Below are positions 32,401-41,231 of a DNA stretch of 64,000 bases, piece by piece. The DNA is from Holacanthus passer. Taxonomy: Eukaryota > Chordata > Actinopteri > Pomacanthidae. The notes below the pieces were generated by a model. The model was given only the letters and a program-made list of their open reading frames with translations. It was not told the origin of the DNA and ran no database searches. Location of the stretch: assembly GCA_025331565.1 (NCBI GenBank), contig JAFREQ010000021.1, positions 496,001 to 560,000 of the forward strand, written 5' to 3'. The translations under genes were made by a program, and so were the position numbers. How positions within the stretch are numbered: position 1 is the first letter of the stretch; every line of letters starts with the position of its first letter.

Positions 32401-34892
32401 AGAAAAAAAAAAATCAATCATGAAAAATTGAATCTGACAAATATATCAAAGTATTAAAAACATCAGCATCGGCCTTTGATGCAAGTCTCTAACCTTTAAT
32501 CAAAGCACAGAACATCAGCATCACAGATGATCCAGTTTTCCTATCAACAGCATCTCTACTCGACCGTAATGCCGCAACATCTTTCTGCCATTGTCTTCCT
32601 CAGCATTTCAGCTGCAGCAGCCTCTTTGATAACTTTTCGTCATTTGAAGCCGTTCGTTCTCTCAGCTCTCAGACGTCTCCCTCTCTCTCTGCGGCACCGT
32701 CAACAGGACGACTCGTTCAAAGTCCTCGCGCACCTGAAGTGAAACCAGGCAACACAAGCTGGGGGAGAAAAGACGGGTACATTACAGTTTCATCGCCATA
32801 TAATTCCTAAATAACTCCTCAGACTAATGATGAGAGGAAAATCCAGGATTCTTTTTTCTTTAATGCTTCTTTGTGCTTAATTTCAGTAATTCATCTCCCC
32901 CTTGCTCTTTACATCATTATCTCCTTTTACTGCCTCATTTCACTTCCCTTTTCTGAGTCTTGCTCTGCATCCTTCCACCCATTTACCTCCCTCTTTCTGC
33001 TTATTTTTCCACTTTTCCTCACTTCCTGTCCTCCCACGCTCTCCCCAACCTTCCCCCCGTGTATCTGTCCAGCTCCTGCTCCGAGGTGGATTTCTGCTTC
33101 ACCTGCTTCATCCAGCTGAAAGCAGCCTGATTTCCACCACCAAGCAAAACAGGCCAGAAACATTCACCGTGTCACTGACTCCATGCATTACACTTTAAGC
33201 TGATCTGTTGTTGTAGATCTAGCAGAACATTTTGAACAGTAAGAAAAGACTTGCACATCCAAGACCCAGTATCTGAACTCTCCTGACCCCGCCGCTCCAA
33301 CCCTCATGAACTCTGCGTCCAGCCCTTTGACATGACCACTGTTCACGTACAGCGGCCATTTTTCCTGCTGACCCTCGATTGATTTCACCAATACTCATAA
33401 CGTATATTGACGCAATTAATCGAACCAGTATCTTCAGCGTCAGTGGGTTTAAACGTAAGATAAAATCAATGAAGAAGTAACAAAGCTGCAGGAAATGCAG
33501 GATCCTCAGTTCAGGATGGGTCAAACATACTTTAAGATGATTGATCACTTTCAGTTCAGCTGTGTGACTCATGAATCAATGCCCAACCAGGCCACTGGAA
33601 ATCAGTAAGAAATCAGTACATTTACACCTGGTGCTAAAACATGGATATTTTAAATCGGGATAAGGAAACACACCTGTCAGTCTGTACATTAGTTCGATGA
33701 CGTTTTTGGTGCCTCTTCCAGTTGTAAAATGTAAAATGTGAGTGTCTGTGGTTCAGACACTTTGACAATCCATCAGTTATTTTGTTTGAAGATAGATTGA
33801 TTAGTCGGCAACTATTTTTAGAAATGATTAATTATTTTAGCCATGTTGGAAGCAACAAAGCCGAACTTTGCCTGGTTCCAACTCTCTCAAATGTGACGTC
33901 TATAAAAGTAAGTTGAATATCTATAAGCTGTAAACTGTTGGTCAAATAAAACAAGCATTTCTGGGGCTGTTTTATGGACAAATTAACCAATTTAATCAAG
34001 ATACTATTCAGCAGATTAATCAATAATGAAAGGAGTTGCAGCTCTGACACTAACTCCACTTCTTCCTGCCGTCTCATGCAGCAAAAGTCTACAATCACGT
34101 CTTCAACAAAGGAAAATGAAGTAGAGCTCGTGCAGCAGCTCAGCTTCACGCGATCTGGGATCTGCCACGTTCGTCTGCCAGCTCTGTCAACATTCATTTG
34201 CATACTGAGACCCAGATACCGAATCCATATACAGATTGCATGTAAATACCAGATGTGAATGGGGTTCATGGTTAATGTCTGTGAGCTGTTAATTCATATT
34301 ATCTTACTTTAACATGAGTTAAAGTAGAATAAATATAGTAGAATGATTTGCCACTTTTGGACTCGTGTTTATTCCCCCGCCGGTCCAGGATCAAAGCTGT
34401 CTCTCCTTTTATCTTTGTGTGCCGTCTCAGTGCCTCAATAAAGATGGAAAATGCTGAGGGTGAGTGGAGCTCACTCCCCTTTTGAAACACTTCCAATAAA
34501 TCAAAAAACAAACCAGGCTCATCCTCGATGGCACCGGAGACCTTCTGCCTGAAACCACCAAGGACAAAAACAACGCTAATAATTAGCTCACAAAAGTCTG
34601 GTAATATTTGACTTTGAGAGGCGGCTTTGAAGTAAAAACGCTTCACCTTGATCTCATAGATCTTGAGTTTCCTCTTGATACTGGTGTTCTCTCGCTCCAG
34701 GCAGGCCAGCCTCGTCTTGATGTCCTGATAGGCCGTGATAAGGGCGAAGTGGGAGGCCGAGTAGACGTCGTCGGGGGGCAGGGTGGAGGAGTGCCACGCC
34801 ACGCTGCCGCAGCCATCCTCCTTCAGGCCCCCCGCGTCGCCGCCTCCTCCCAGCAGCCCCAGCTCCCCGCCGCCGAACAGAGACTGCATCAC
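12484..34892 (-). CDS. tbkbp1: tbkbp1 (SINTBAD): TBK1/IKK-epsilon adaptor, nine coding exons
   Basis: TBK1-binding protein 1 is a cytosolic coiled-coil adaptor that binds TBK1 and IKK-epsilon and places them in innate antiviral (type I interferon) and related signalling; that role is family knowledge. The sequence gives nine minus-strand exons (34892-34647, 30474-30349, 27389-27285, 24141-23994, 22015-21813, 20968-20907, 16192-16077, 14670-13886, 12612-12484) with consensus GT-AG borders and fully compatible phases. They sum to 1,920 nt and 639 residues, against about 615 in human TBKBP1. Diagnostic stretches are SASHFALITAYQDIK (exon 1), QLEDVIQAYEK (exon 3), VNLALAYTELTEELGRL (exon 7), FQGRRSYSE and AEHAQSWPSIN (exon 8), and the final zinc finger (exon 9). 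NAP1/AZI2 shares the coiled coil and TBK1-binding segment, but the RHSP-rich exon 8 and the terminal zinc finger fit TBKBP1 better. The extreme 5' and 3' UTR ends are not resolved. Confidence 0.95.
12613..13885 (-). other. tbkbp1 intron 8
   Basis: It is 1.3 kb. It holds a teleost dispersed-repeat fragment (12855-12965) and an AT dinucleotide-rich run at 13349-13379. Confidence 0.8.
12855..12965 (+). repeat. teleost dispersed repeat fragment
   Basis: TGGGAAATAACGCTTATTCG and GAGAAGATCGATATCAGTTT in this order match a frequent ray-finned-fish repeat (recalled phrase). Class not assigned. Confidence 0.5.
13886..14670 (-). CDS. tbkbp1: tbkbp1 coding exon 8 (residues 336-597), Ser-Pro-rich region
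   Basis: The acceptor is TTCCCTCAG and the donor AAC|GTGAGT; 785 nt (two bases plus 261 codons). Residues 337-393 hold eight Ser-Pro dipeptides in CHSP, RHSP, HHSP, RRSP and RLSP settings, followed by conserved FQGRRSYSEVAD, STLPKPRPY, a Gly/His-rich stretch, an acidic SSEDEEEW patch, and AEHAQSWPSIN at the end. The region is predicted disordered from its Pro/Ser/His/Gln content; the SP sites suit proline-directed kinases (inference). The same layout is characteristic of mammalian TBKBP1 and absent from AZI2 as I know it. The exon is G+C-rich, producing long shadow frames on the other strand. Confidence 0.97.
14705..14765 (+). repeat. Tc/mariner-type terminal fragment
   Basis: GGCCGATAGTATGTGGACAC resembles the termini of the element at 26163-27098. 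No second end is found within the intron. Confidence 0.35.
15735..15870 (+). repeat. teleost dispersed repeat copy (AAGTACTTGTACTTTACT type)
   Basis: AAATTTGAAGTACTTGTACT and CTACTTCACTACATTTCAGA are typical internal phrases of a high-copy fish repeat. The segment at 47532-47640 appears to be the 5' part of the same family. Confidence 0.5.
16077..16192 (-). CDS. tbkbp1: tbkbp1 coding exon 7 (residues 298-335), core TBK1-binding segment
   Basis: The acceptor is a CCT-rich tract ending CTCCAG, and the donor CCAG|GTTAGA. The 116 nt are one base completing Gln297, 38 codons, then one base of Val336. The exon encodes VNLALAYTELTEELGRLQ, the most conserved stretch of the TANK/NAP1/SINTBAD TBK1-binding domain, then ALSSKQTEILRKASQEQASP. 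With exon 6 it supplies the amphipathic helix that contacts the kinase coiled coil (family knowledge). Confidence 0.96.
16193..20906 (-). other. tbkbp1 intron 6
   Basis: At 4.7 kb this is the longest resolved coding intron. It contains A/T homopolymers (17268-17284, 17919-17934), a (TG)n tract (18756-18784), and two complex non-repetitive blocks (about 16380-16700 and 18890-19110) that look like possible conserved noncoding sequence. No exon evidence. Confidence 0.8.
18756..18784. repeat. (TG)n microsatellite, one interruption
   Basis: TG run with an internal AG. Confidence 0.95.
20907..20968 (-). CDS. tbkbp1: tbkbp1 coding exon 6 (residues 277-297), start of the TBK1-binding segment
   Basis: This short exon (62 nt: 20 codons plus CA) was found by searching between exons 5 and 7 for the conserved D-x-x-W-x-K-x-V-G-D-x-Q signature. 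It reads CDVEWIKKVGDE, and CA|G makes Gln297 with exon 7. The donor is GTAAGT. I chose the acceptor GGCAG at 20969, preceded by a pyrimidine-rich run. A second AG 24 nt further in gives an exon start at 20944 in the same frame, dropping eight residues (EMTSPCKQ). The segment continues into exon 7 as the region the family uses to bind TBK1/IKK-epsilon. Confidence 0.88.
20969..21812 (-). other. tbkbp1 intron 5
   Basis: It is 0.84 kb, AT-rich, with donor GTCAGT. Nothing else is recognisable. Confidence 0.8.
21813..22015 (-). CDS. tbkbp1: tbkbp1 coding exon 5 (residues 209-276)
   Basis: The acceptor is a T-rich tract ending TGCCAG, and the donor is AGG|GTCAGT. The 203 nt are two bases plus 67 codons, ending in phase 0. 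The exon encodes a serine-rich start (MTLQSSRSLDALSD) then a long Glu/Arg/Leu coiled coil (LKLQRLEAELEGARHEAQ, EEELKGECERLKEEM). It is noticeably G+C-rich compared with the surrounding intron. Confidence 0.94.
22016..23993 (-). other. tbkbp1 intron 4
   Basis: It is 2.0 kb with donor GTGAGT. I see no repeat family or extra exon in it. Confidence 0.8.
23994..24141 (-). CDS. tbkbp1: tbkbp1 coding exon 4 (residues 160-208 plus first base of 209)
   Basis: The acceptor is GATTGCAG and the donor CACA|GTGAGT. The exon is 148 nt: 49 codons plus one base. It encodes coiled coil beginning TSLVEKHVERILGLESALRQ and a Gln/Leu-rich segment, matching the mammalian ALVETHLRQICGLEQQLRQ region. The exon ends PDAH plus A, completed as Met209 by the next exon. 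No ATG starts the frame, so it was found by homology and splice phase. Confidence 0.92.
25643..26374. repeat. inverted 17-bp pair, probable repeat unit
   Basis: ATCCTACATTTCCCATA at 25643-25659 recurs exactly inverted at 26358-26374, both followed by a TGC-type extension. The interior includes GTGATGTCATCAGGGGTTAT and a tandem 14-bp duplication near 25764-25790. It overlaps the left end of the 26163-27098 element, implying nested insertion. Confidence 0.45.
26163..27098. mobile_element. nonautonomous Tc/mariner-type element
   Basis: The left terminus is CACTGCATGACCAAAAGTAT. The right terminus, inverted, is CACTGTATGGCCAAAAGTAT. A TA lies at the right flank, with AA at the left (probably mutated). 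Internal GAGGTGCTGGATGGGGTTGA is typical of this fish element group. No intact transposase frame is present. Related solo ends occur at 2495, 14705 and 59715. Confidence 0.65.
27285..27389 (-). CDS. tbkbp1: tbkbp1 coding exon 3 (residues 125-159)
   Basis: The acceptor is preceded by a long pyrimidine tract ending TTCAG. The donor is ATG|GTCAGA, a weaker form of the consensus. The 35 codons are phase 0 at both ends and encode a highly charged coiled coil, LQKRKEREEQLEDVIQAYEK followed by IHMEKSNLQRDLDKM. The EEQL-x-x-x-IQAYEK core is strongly diagnostic of TBKBP1/AZI2. Confidence 0.95.
28252..28540 (+). repeat. probable dispersed repeat block
   Basis: It begins TTTAAAGGATAAATCTG, like the 9697 element end, and passes through CGTGCGTTTCCATCCACTAC to ACAGTAGGTGGCGCTAAG, phrases common in fish repeats. 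Boundaries are uncertain. Confidence 0.35.
29461..29487. repeat. (TG)n microsatellite
   Basis: Uninterrupted TG run of 27 bases. Confidence 0.96.
30349..30474 (-). CDS. tbkbp1: tbkbp1 coding exon 2 (residues 83-124)
   Basis: The acceptor is TTGCTGCAG and the donor GAG|GTACGA; the exon is 42 whole codons, phase 0 at both ends. It reads FPMISEFGDN, then a serine/tyrosine-rich stretch, then the heptad segment GNLQQRVNVLTHE. It aligns with the family segment that follows YEIK (a YPLISDFGE-like motif, then a leucine/glutamine coiled coil). The frame begins without an ATG, so the exon is identified by homology and phase. Confidence 0.93.
30869..30908. repeat. (GTCCATCT)5 tandem repeat
   Basis: Five 8-bp units, two with C-to-T changes. 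Confidence 0.9.
33781..34060 (+). repeat. teleost dispersed repeat copy (GATTAGTCGGCAACTATTTT type)
   Basis: The phrases GATTAGTCGGCAACTATTTT, CTGTTGGTCAAATAAAACAA, CAGATTAATCAATAATGAAA and GTTGCAGCTCTGACAC occur in the order of a very abundant fish repeat. A second diverged copy is at 45525-45715. Confidence 0.6.
34647..34892 (-). CDS. tbkbp1: tbkbp1 coding exon 1 (residues 1-82)
   Basis: The exon opens with two adjacent ATGs (34892 and 34889). The first has G at -3 and the second A at -3, so either could initiate. Residues 4-22 are Gly/Leu-rich and unlike the acidic N-terminus I recall for mammalian TBKBP1. From about residue 46 the sequence becomes the conserved SASHFALITAYQDIK followed by a Lys/Arg/Glu-rich heptad pattern ending LKIYEIK, the start of the family coiled coil. 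The donor is AAG|GTGAAG, phase 0. The same frame stays open for 116 further codons into the intron (see findings). Confidence 0.95.
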
Positions 34893-34905
34893 TCAGAGCC
34901 TCAGC
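34893..34905 (-). other. tbkbp1: 5' UTR part of tbkbp1 exon 1, with upstream acceptor
   Basis: Thirteen bases before the first ATG there is a good acceptor (pyrimidine tract then CCCAG) at 34910-34906. The start-codon exon therefore very likely follows at least one upstream noncoding exon. A TGA lies just before the ATG pair, so a short upstream frame can end immediately ahead of the main start. Confidence 0.6.
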
Positions 34906-34984
34906 CTGGGGACAGACACACACAGTTGTTTGCTTATTAATTATTAAATCGCCAGATTGTTTCCATTCAATTAGATGTACCTAC

Positions 34985-35042
34985 CCGAAAAAGCATTTCA
35001 TAATTCTAGCAGAGGTCGACCGTCAGTGCTGCTGCGGCAGAG
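34985..35042 (-). other. candidate noncoding 5' UTR exon of tbkbp1
   Basis: A 58-nt segment is bordered on the minus strand by TTTCCAG upstream and the donor GTAGGT downstream. It sits 79 bp ahead of the exon 1 acceptor, a plausible size for a short fish intron. If spliced, it contributes an ATG whose frame runs nine codons and stops at the TGA just before the main start. Splice-site shape is the only support. Confidence 0.3.
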
Positions 35043-35483
35043 CTGGAAACATGAAGCAACAAACAAAAAAGAACAAAGCCGAACTCAACTGAGAGCGGTC
35101 GGATCGCTGGCACACACAATGTAAAATATTCAAAGGCAAAGTGGGTACAGAGAGACACAGGAGGAAGACTGAGGGACACTGCTGAAATTTAAAGAGGTCT
35201 CAGTCTCTCATCACTTCATGTGCGACTACAATTATCCAGTTATCACGTTGAGGATGTTCATGAGCCCCATTATTCATCAGACTGAGGGCGAAGTGAACTT
35301 TACTGCACGTGATGGAAACATGCACATTTGTCCCGGTGTCACAAAGTGAAGCGAAGGAACAACGTGCAGATGTTTCGACTGAACCCAAGGCTTCATGACT
35401 CCAGGCCTGAAGGTGCTCCTCAGGAATGGAACAGAAAGAGCTGGAGTCCTTGGTAAGTTTCGAGCTCAGTCAAGAGGCTTCGT

Positions 35484-35534
<51 letters not shown>

Positions 35535-36779
35535 GTGCATATGTTGCTGCACAGTTGGTTTGGTGTTGCAGATAAAAGCCGACTGCAGTCCGACACTGTG
35601 GTCACCAAATATTTTTAAACCACTGCACCCGTCTACAAGTTTCCTTCACGGCACTTAGCTTTCAGCGTCCACTCGGATTTTGTGTCTCCTGAGGACTGAG
35701 ATGTATCAGCGTGTCTTGTTTACAGTCTTTCCATCACATCCGTCTGCTATTTCTGACTGTTGTGTCTCGGTGCTGAGCCGTAAGTGAAAAGTGAGTTTTT
35801 AGACCAAAAAAGCAAAGTTTTGGGCCCAGACGGTCGAACGATGAGCTGAAAGTTGCTATAAAGCTTCATAAAGCTGAGAGGAGCTGCAGATTCATTTGAT
35901 CATTATGAGCGACTGCTTCAAACTGACATGTGATATTTTTGTTGTAAAAATATTGATTAAAGAAAACATGGCTGTATTTTCTTCTGAATGTTGTGAAGCG
36001 TTCTCACAATGAAAATGAACACATCCTGCAGCATTCTCGTCCTTTGGGACCCAAATTTTCACGATGATGCAAAGTGAAAATCTGCATCGAGTCTGAACAC
36101 ACCAGGTTTCTGATCATCTGCAGCGCTTCAGTCTTTGACTCCTCCACATCCAGCAGATCTGTAATCTCTCCACTCAGAAACTGACCTCAACATTTAGTTT
36201 TCTGGCCGCCTGCACAAACTGCTCTGACTTCAACCTCTTTATCTAATTATCAGTAATAGAAGATGAGAGCAACACTACATTTTATCTTCTGCATTACAAG
36301 GGTTTTACGTTTTGATTTCAGCATCATTACATCATATTTTTGTATTACTGATTTCACAACTTGAGTTGAGGACGCATACATTAACCTCCATTCATGCACA
36401 CACGGCGGACTGGGATCAGAAATCTGGATAAGGTTTTAATGTGACATTCAAAACCAGGATATGATGTTTACGTGTGAAAACACAGAACCAGCATAAAACC
36501 CCTGATCATAGCCAAGATGCTTGTGTGCATGAAAACATATTCATTTTCTTTTGATGACACATCCTTCAGCCTTAACAAGTTCAATCCTTTTGCGTCTCTC
36601 CTTTGCAATAACTACATATCATTTCTGGTGAGAGTCGCCCTACAGGTGCATGAGTAACCGCTGCGTGTACGGCAGCCGATATGTTAATGGGCTGCTGATT
36701 TACATATGAGTCTGGTTCGTGCTCTTGTTCCATTTCACAGTACTTAAAAAAACATGAGCTCCGACGGCCCACGCTCTTG
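35043..36779. other. 5' side of tbkbp1, no supported exon
   Basis: AT-rich sequence with the (CA)23 tract. No recognisable frame. Confidence 0.5.
35485..35530. repeat. (CA)23 microsatellite
   Basis: Uninterrupted CA run. Confidence 0.98.
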
Positions 36780-36920
36780 AGTGGCATGATGAATGAGCTG
36801 GGCGGTTAGCTGACCGTGCTACGTCGCAGCCGGCCGGCCTTGGCCTGCCTCCCCCGGCCCGACGGCTCCGGGCGGCGCTGTCAGGCGTGATAAATGGCAC
36901 CTGTGATGTCACGTCCCTTT
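36780..36920. promoter_or_regulatory. small GC-rich island with CRE-like site
   Basis: This is an isolated block of CCGGCC/CGGC-rich sequence in AT-rich surroundings. It is followed by TGATGTCACGTCC, resembling a CRE/ATF or E-box-type site. It lies 1.9 kb upstream of the start-codon exon and could be an alternative promoter or an enhancer of tbkbp1. No function is shown. Confidence 0.3.
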
Positions 36921-37274
36921 TCTTGTGCAGCCACAGAGGGGAGATGTGCACAAAAGTCATACTAGCAAAAGCACAGCGAGAACAGTTTGATTTACGGGTA
37001 CTGAGGGAGTTACACAACAGCTAGTTGATTTGATGCATACTGGAATGGATGCCTTCCTGACACCCAGCATTGCCTTGTGAGTCAGCGATTGCCTACTGAG
37101 CTATTTTCATCGGCTCCCTTCCTCCACGCTGCTATTCTCCTTGTGTTTTAAGAGAGAGGGGGATAAAGCCTCAGCCAATCTACGGCTCTTTTCCTCGCTG
37201 TGGTCTAACAGGATGATCCAAAAGCACTCCCACGTGCACAGGCGCGCACACAAACACACGTCTGTGCACATGCC

Positions 37275-37296
37275 AAAAAAAAAAAAAAAAAAAAAA
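37275..37296. repeat. poly(A)22 tract
   Basis: Twenty-two A in a row, not at the end of a recognised retroposon. Confidence 0.95.
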
Positions 37297-37522
37297 TACA
37301 CAGAGGAAGAGTCGCACAAAGAGAAAATGCACGTGTGGACAGAAAGGTTTGATCAAACGGTCGACACATGCACAGACGGGCCGAGGCGGTCGCCTGCCAG
37401 CCGACTGAAGACCGCCGGGAAGATATGACTGTGTCGTCAAATATCATGTCTGTACTCACCGCGTATCATATGTGAGCAAAGAGATTCAAACGACAGAAAG
37501 GTGAGATGAGGTAACAGCACTT

Positions 37523-37612
37523 AAAGCAGCTATAATCAATATTTCTGACATTTCCCTCAGGAGCCGGTGGAGACCAAACATGGGGCAGAAAGAGAGTGAA
37601 TAGTGGAAGGGT
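37523..37612 (+). repeat. truncated copy of the repeat at 44793-45230
   Basis: It shares TAAAGCAGC-x-AATATTT and GGAGACCAAA-x-AGAAAGAGAGTGAATA with the longer copy at 44793-45230, with the middle missing. Confidence 0.45.
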
Positions 37613-38362
37613 TATATTATTTCCTGGAGTCTGATTGGAGGATGCGTTTCACACATCCAGGATCGGCATAGTGGCCACATACAGTGATAATATGGGAGCG
37701 TTTCATTTACGCTTTCATTTAGCTTTAATCATGACTGTGATTTTTCTGTGGAAGGCACTAATAAATAACCTATTATCTCATTTGAATACGGCGACTTCTT
37801 GGATGAGGTCCAAAGCACTCAGGTGAGACGTCGACTGAAAAGCCTTCATTCAGTTTAAGCTCGTACAAGTGTTGCGATTAGAAAGTCTTCGTCAACGCAG
37901 CTCAGTTACCTCCGCTCCGCTCCTGTGCAGTTGGAGTTGCCACAGTGGCTTAATCCTTCTGTTCAGATGCATGAAGATATATATTAAAGCTTTCACTTTG
38001 TTGTATGTAGTGACCACATTTCCATAAAAATCCTCTTGAAGCGGCATCAACAGCCGCCTACACGCAGGCTCGAGGACATAATTATCCATAGACCAAAAAT
38101 CTAATAAAATCGCCAAGTGGATATTATGATTCACCAGTGTACAGATAGTACCTATACACAGGCTACATGGAGCGAGATAACACTGGCAGTATATATAAGA
38201 GTCATTTCTATCGAGCAGCTAACAAGCCGAGTGAGGACGGAGCAGTGGCCGCTGATAGATGCTCGAATGTGGCCTCAGACCGGATAAAATAGGGGACAGG
38301 GACACAGGAACATCCATTTTGTCCGGCCTCCTCTCACTGGCAGCACAGAAATGAGGCATTTA

Positions 38363-38363
<1 letters not shown>

Positions 38364-38411
<48 letters not shown>
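38364..38411. repeat. (CA)24 microsatellite
   Basis: Uninterrupted CA run. Confidence 0.98.
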
Positions 38412-38412
<1 letters not shown>

Positions 38413-41210
38413 CTCCTACTAAGCTTCTCTTCTCCGATCCCTTTCTTGCTCTCTGCTCCTCTACCCAAAATATCCCTCATCCAGCTTCATCCCCTCCTCC
38501 TCCTCCTCCTCCTCCTCCCAATCACACACCATCCACTCTATCTCCTGGATCTCCGGGCTCATTTGCTCGGGCTCTCGGGGCCACGCTGCGCCGCAGGAGC
38601 GAGCACATACGCTTCGCTCCCGACCAGCTCCCTGCTTCATTACGGCGATTACCACGAGAAGTCATACATTACCGGGGGCCCACGTGGCGTACGCCGGTCC
38701 ACCGAGACCAGCTCGCCCATTCTCGTCCTCCGTCTCTTCTCCCTTGTTCCCTTTCCTGTCTCTCCAGGGATTAAAGCACTTCCTCTATGTCACCTCATAT
38801 GCAACTAAAAGGGCCAAGCTCTGCCGCCGTCAGTCGACCTGGAAAGTCAGGAGCCGTGAACTGAGCCGGCGAAGCTTCTGTGTTCATTGCCTTCATCCGG
38901 TGGCAGTTTTACATGAAGGTCTCAGGTTTGAATAAGCTCCCGAGTCATTTTTCAGTATTACAATCGGACGAGGTCGGACCTGATGACGTTCTGTGAATCA
39001 ATCGCCGCCACATTAACGTCAAGGCTTCAGCGACACGACGTTTAATAACGAGCGCAATTAAATGTGCTTATTTTTACATCTTCTTAAGACTCAAGTTTAT
39101 TAAATTACAAAGACTGACGAATCTCATCTCGTGACCAGTTCAGTGAACGACGGCCTTCCAATGACCCCACTCATTAAATATGATGCATTTGTTGTGTGAA
39201 ATGTTCCTCCGCTCTTTTCCCCTGAAGGTTAATGTTTATTACTGTCATGACGTCAGTGGAGACGGCGGCCGACTTCAGCTGTACGTCTATTTGAAATGTG
39301 TTTTCAGTTTTGCATCAAATAAGGAAAAAACATTAGTCTCCACACTGATGGTGGCTCTGACTTTTCTCCATCATGAGGTTGACATTTGTGCTACAACTTG
39401 TATAAAACAGCCTATAACTGATGGAATTCATGAGTCTTTAATCAATGAGTCACACATGGAGACAAGGGAATAACCATTGAACTGCAAAACGAGTGTTAAA
39501 ATTAATCACTGGTGCAGCTTCTGACAGACTCTTCTTCCTTCATATTATCATCCAACACAGTTCACACGCTCTGTGCTGAACATCGTGTGAGCCACAATCA
39601 TTCTGCAGCGTTTAAATGGAGCCATTATAAAATATTTAAATAAAGCAGATGTGTGTTTGAACCAAAAGAAGCCATTACTTTACACGTTGAAGATCTTATG
39701 TCTTAAATGGGCTTTAATCGACTTGAGTGCTCCAGGATTTGACTCATCGATGTGGTTCCTTGTGTTTATTCATTTATCTCCTTCTTTTGCACGACTTTCA
39801 ATGGAAAATGGAAAACGATGAGTCTTGTCTCACTTGATTTTTTGAAAATACCTAAAAAAACATTTTACACGTGCTTCAGTAAAACTAAATGTTCAGGTTG
39901 TTTTCTGTCCACTACAATAAAACGTCAGACCTCATTGTCTTTAACAAAATATGAATTATTTAAAAACAGTTCTCTATAGTATAAACAGCTCAAACACCCA
40001 CTGAGAAAGTCTTTCATCAAACTGGCTATGAAATATTAATTATGAGCAATCTGACCAGTACAGTATGTTCAGCCATCCACACGTTGTGAAATATCATTAC
40101 ACTGAATATTCAACTTCAAAAGAGAAATGACAATCCTGCAAACACTCGTCTCCTGCGTTTAAGCTGCGTGCACACAGACAGCTGGATTCTACCAAAGTCT
40201 CTGCAGGGGGTTTCCACAGAAGAACATCCATTTACAAACATTCACAACCCGATCGGATCCCAGAGCTGCCGCCGCTTTAGCAAAATACTGCAAATCATAT
40301 TTCTGGGATCCTTTGAGGCTTGAAGCAACAGATGATTGTTCTCTCAGTGGGAGACGTGTTTGTGTCTGTTAGCTCATCGTGGATTGCAGTCGACTATAAT
40401 GGTGCAAATCTCTTCTTACAGATGTTAATATTGATGCATCCGCTTTGTGGCATCATCCTGTCTTTGCACTAACACCGAAAAAAATAAAAGCTCAGTCTAT
40501 AATCATGAGCTGCTTCTTTCTCCTCCATTAAGCCTGTGTATGTACAACTTCCTGCCTGTGTATTTCTGTGTCTCTGTTGTATCCCAGGGCATAAATATAT
40601 GAGGGCAGCAGAAATCCTGCCAGCTGGGTCAAGGCTGGGTTTAGCGGTGATACGAGAACCAGGATCAAAGAAGAAACTGGGGAGCGAGTCTCTGCAGTGT
40701 GTGATGTTAATGTTGGATCCTGTACGAGGGAGATGCAACCACTTTCCTTTCTATCTGCCCGTCTTCCTTCCCCCAGCTGTTTCATCCTGTTGCTTTCTCT
40801 CCTCTCGCCACCTTTTCTCTCTCATCCTCTCTCTTCATCTTCTCTCCCTCCTCTCCGCCTGGCAGCGTTAAACCGTCCGGCTCTTCTCGATGCCGCCCTG
40901 TGATCCCTGCAGGCCGGACGTTTGGCACCTCTGACTCAGACAGTATGTCAGTGGATGGAGAGTCCAGGGCAGAGAGAGAGAGACGCCACCTCTCTGCGCT
41001 CATCCTGCCAAAACGCTCCCATAATGCCCTGCTTTGCGCCGCTGCACCTGTTTCCTCTGCAAAAAGTCTCCTTTCACATTGAACAAGGCCAAAGCTGGAC
41101 GGCCACAACACACACTGAGAACCAATTAACACGGCGGCAGGTGGGGGTTGATTGCGTGTGAACGAGTGCATCCATGTGAGCACGTGCACATCAACGAGTG
41201 TGGAAGTCAG

Positions 41211-41231
41211 TGTGTGTGTGTGTGTGTGTGT
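41211..41231. repeat. (TG)n microsatellite
   Basis: About ten TG units. Confidence 0.95.

Larger units (their letters stand above)
30475..34646 (-). other. tbkbp1 intron 1
   Basis: It is 4.2 kb and begins GTGAAG. It holds a teleost dispersed-repeat copy (33781-34060) and a (GTCCATCT)n stretch (30869-30908). The first 348 bases stay open in the exon 1 frame. Nothing else coding is convincing. Confidence 0.85.

Noticed and set aside
35485..35530. Repeat array considered as CRISPR-like
   Set aside because: It and the other arrays in the window are simple dinucleotide or short tandem repeats without spacers, and the DNA is vertebrate.
38446..38808. 120-codon frame with Leu and Pro runs
   Set aside because: Driven by a (CCT)n repeat; no conserved content.
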